6,071 bases of DNA from Lachnospiraceae bacterium UBA3386. GTDB lineage: Bacteria > Bacillota > Clostridia > Lachnospirales > Lachnospiraceae. Within the stretch, counting starts at the first letter, position 1. Every line of letters begins with the position of its first letter. The notes under the pieces are model-generated. The model had not been told where the DNA came from and did no database searches. It worked only from the letters and a program-made list of their open reading frames with translations. This document shows, one piece after another, positions 5,894-6,071 of the stretch. Both the position numbers and the translations under genes were made by a program. The stretch is taken from the NCBI GenBank assembly GCA_002358875.1, contig DEPS01000114.1:1-6071 (forward strand), read 5' to 3'.

Positions 5894-6067
5894 GTTAGTC
5901 AAGAAGTGTGTTGGTCTGGCTCCTATGGGTTAAATCGCGAGCAGGCCACATTTCTTAACGTCTGTAGTACTGTGCCAGTACTGGTAAGTGCTTGTGTTAC
6001 AAAGGCTCGCTAACAGGTTTGAAGCCAGCTCGTTCGAACTTCTGAATGCAAGAGAAAACATTGCATT
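5894..6067 (+). ncRNA. Structured RNA of unknown class, possibly start of a group II intron
   Basis: No ORF follows the membrane-protein stop, but five hairpins succeed one another. First, a long arm: AAGAAGTGT (5901-5909) with ACATTTCTT (5948-5956), stacked on GGTCTGGCTC (5913-5922) with GAGCAGGCC (5939-5947). Second, AGTACTG-tgc-CAGTACT (5966-5982). Third, TTGT-gtt-ACAA (5992-6002). Fourth, CAG-GTTTGAA (6014-6023) with TTCGAAC-tt-CTG (6033-6044). Fifth, AATGCAA (6045-6051) with TTGCATT (6061-6067). G-U pairs in the stems suggest an RNA rather than DNA palindromes. The GGTGTTAGTCAAG stretch (5891-5903) is reminiscent of domain I of some group II introns, but no clear GTGCG boundary is visible and the window ends here. 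The strand is inferred. Confidence 0.4.
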
Positions 6068-6071
6068 GTAG

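Noticed and set aside
6014..6044. tRNA T-arm (GTTCGAAC) at the 3' edge
   Set aside because: GTTCGAAC here is part of a 7-bp stem with GTTTGAA; no acceptor stem, anticodon arm or CCA-like end fits around it.

Overview
The window (about 6 kb, moderately GC-rich, every convincing gene on the + strand) looks like chromosome of a Gram-positive anaerobe of the Clostridia, most likely a Lachnospiraceae-type gut bacterium. This is an inference from the strong AGGAGG-type ribosome binding sites, the STAS-fused enzymes and the radical SAM/SPASM protein. No taxonomic marker is present.

Region 1 (1-2790) holds a putative two-gene operon. A near-consensus sigma-A promoter (31-59) is followed by an unusually long, repeat-containing and hairpin-forming leader (about 66-312). 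The first gene encodes a class I SAM-dependent methyltransferase of the leucine-carboxyl-methyltransferase type with a C-terminal STAS domain (313-1581). The second has the reverse order: an N-terminal STAS domain followed by an aminoglycoside-phosphotransferase/choline-kinase-like domain (1679-2652). As given, the second gene is broken by a one-base frameshift near 2170 and also seems to lack the usual C-terminal part of the kinase fold. A strong intrinsic terminator (2734-2783) closes the unit. Two adjacent enzymes each fused to an anti-sigma-antagonist-type domain suggest a partner-switching signalling module with unknown targets.

Region 2 (2790-5888) is a second operon with its own extended -10 promoter (2836-2864). 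It encodes a radical SAM/SPASM enzyme (3001-4401) whose stop codon overlaps (ATGA) the start of a membrane protein (4398-5888). That protein has a signal peptide whose n-region is built from seven 24-bp tandem repeats, an extracellular beta-rich domain, a transmembrane segment, a cytoplasmic zinc ribbon and a Ser/Ala tail with nine cysteines (Cys447-Cys475). The translational coupling and the predicted cytoplasmic position of the tail make it an attractive substrate for thioether or other modification by the radical SAM enzyme. This is the best candidate for an undescribed system in the window.

Region 3 (5889-6071) contains no ORF but folds into five consecutive hairpins, some with G-U pairs. 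It looks like the 5' part of a structured RNA that runs off the window, possibly domain I of a group II intron or another large ncRNA; its identity is unresolved.
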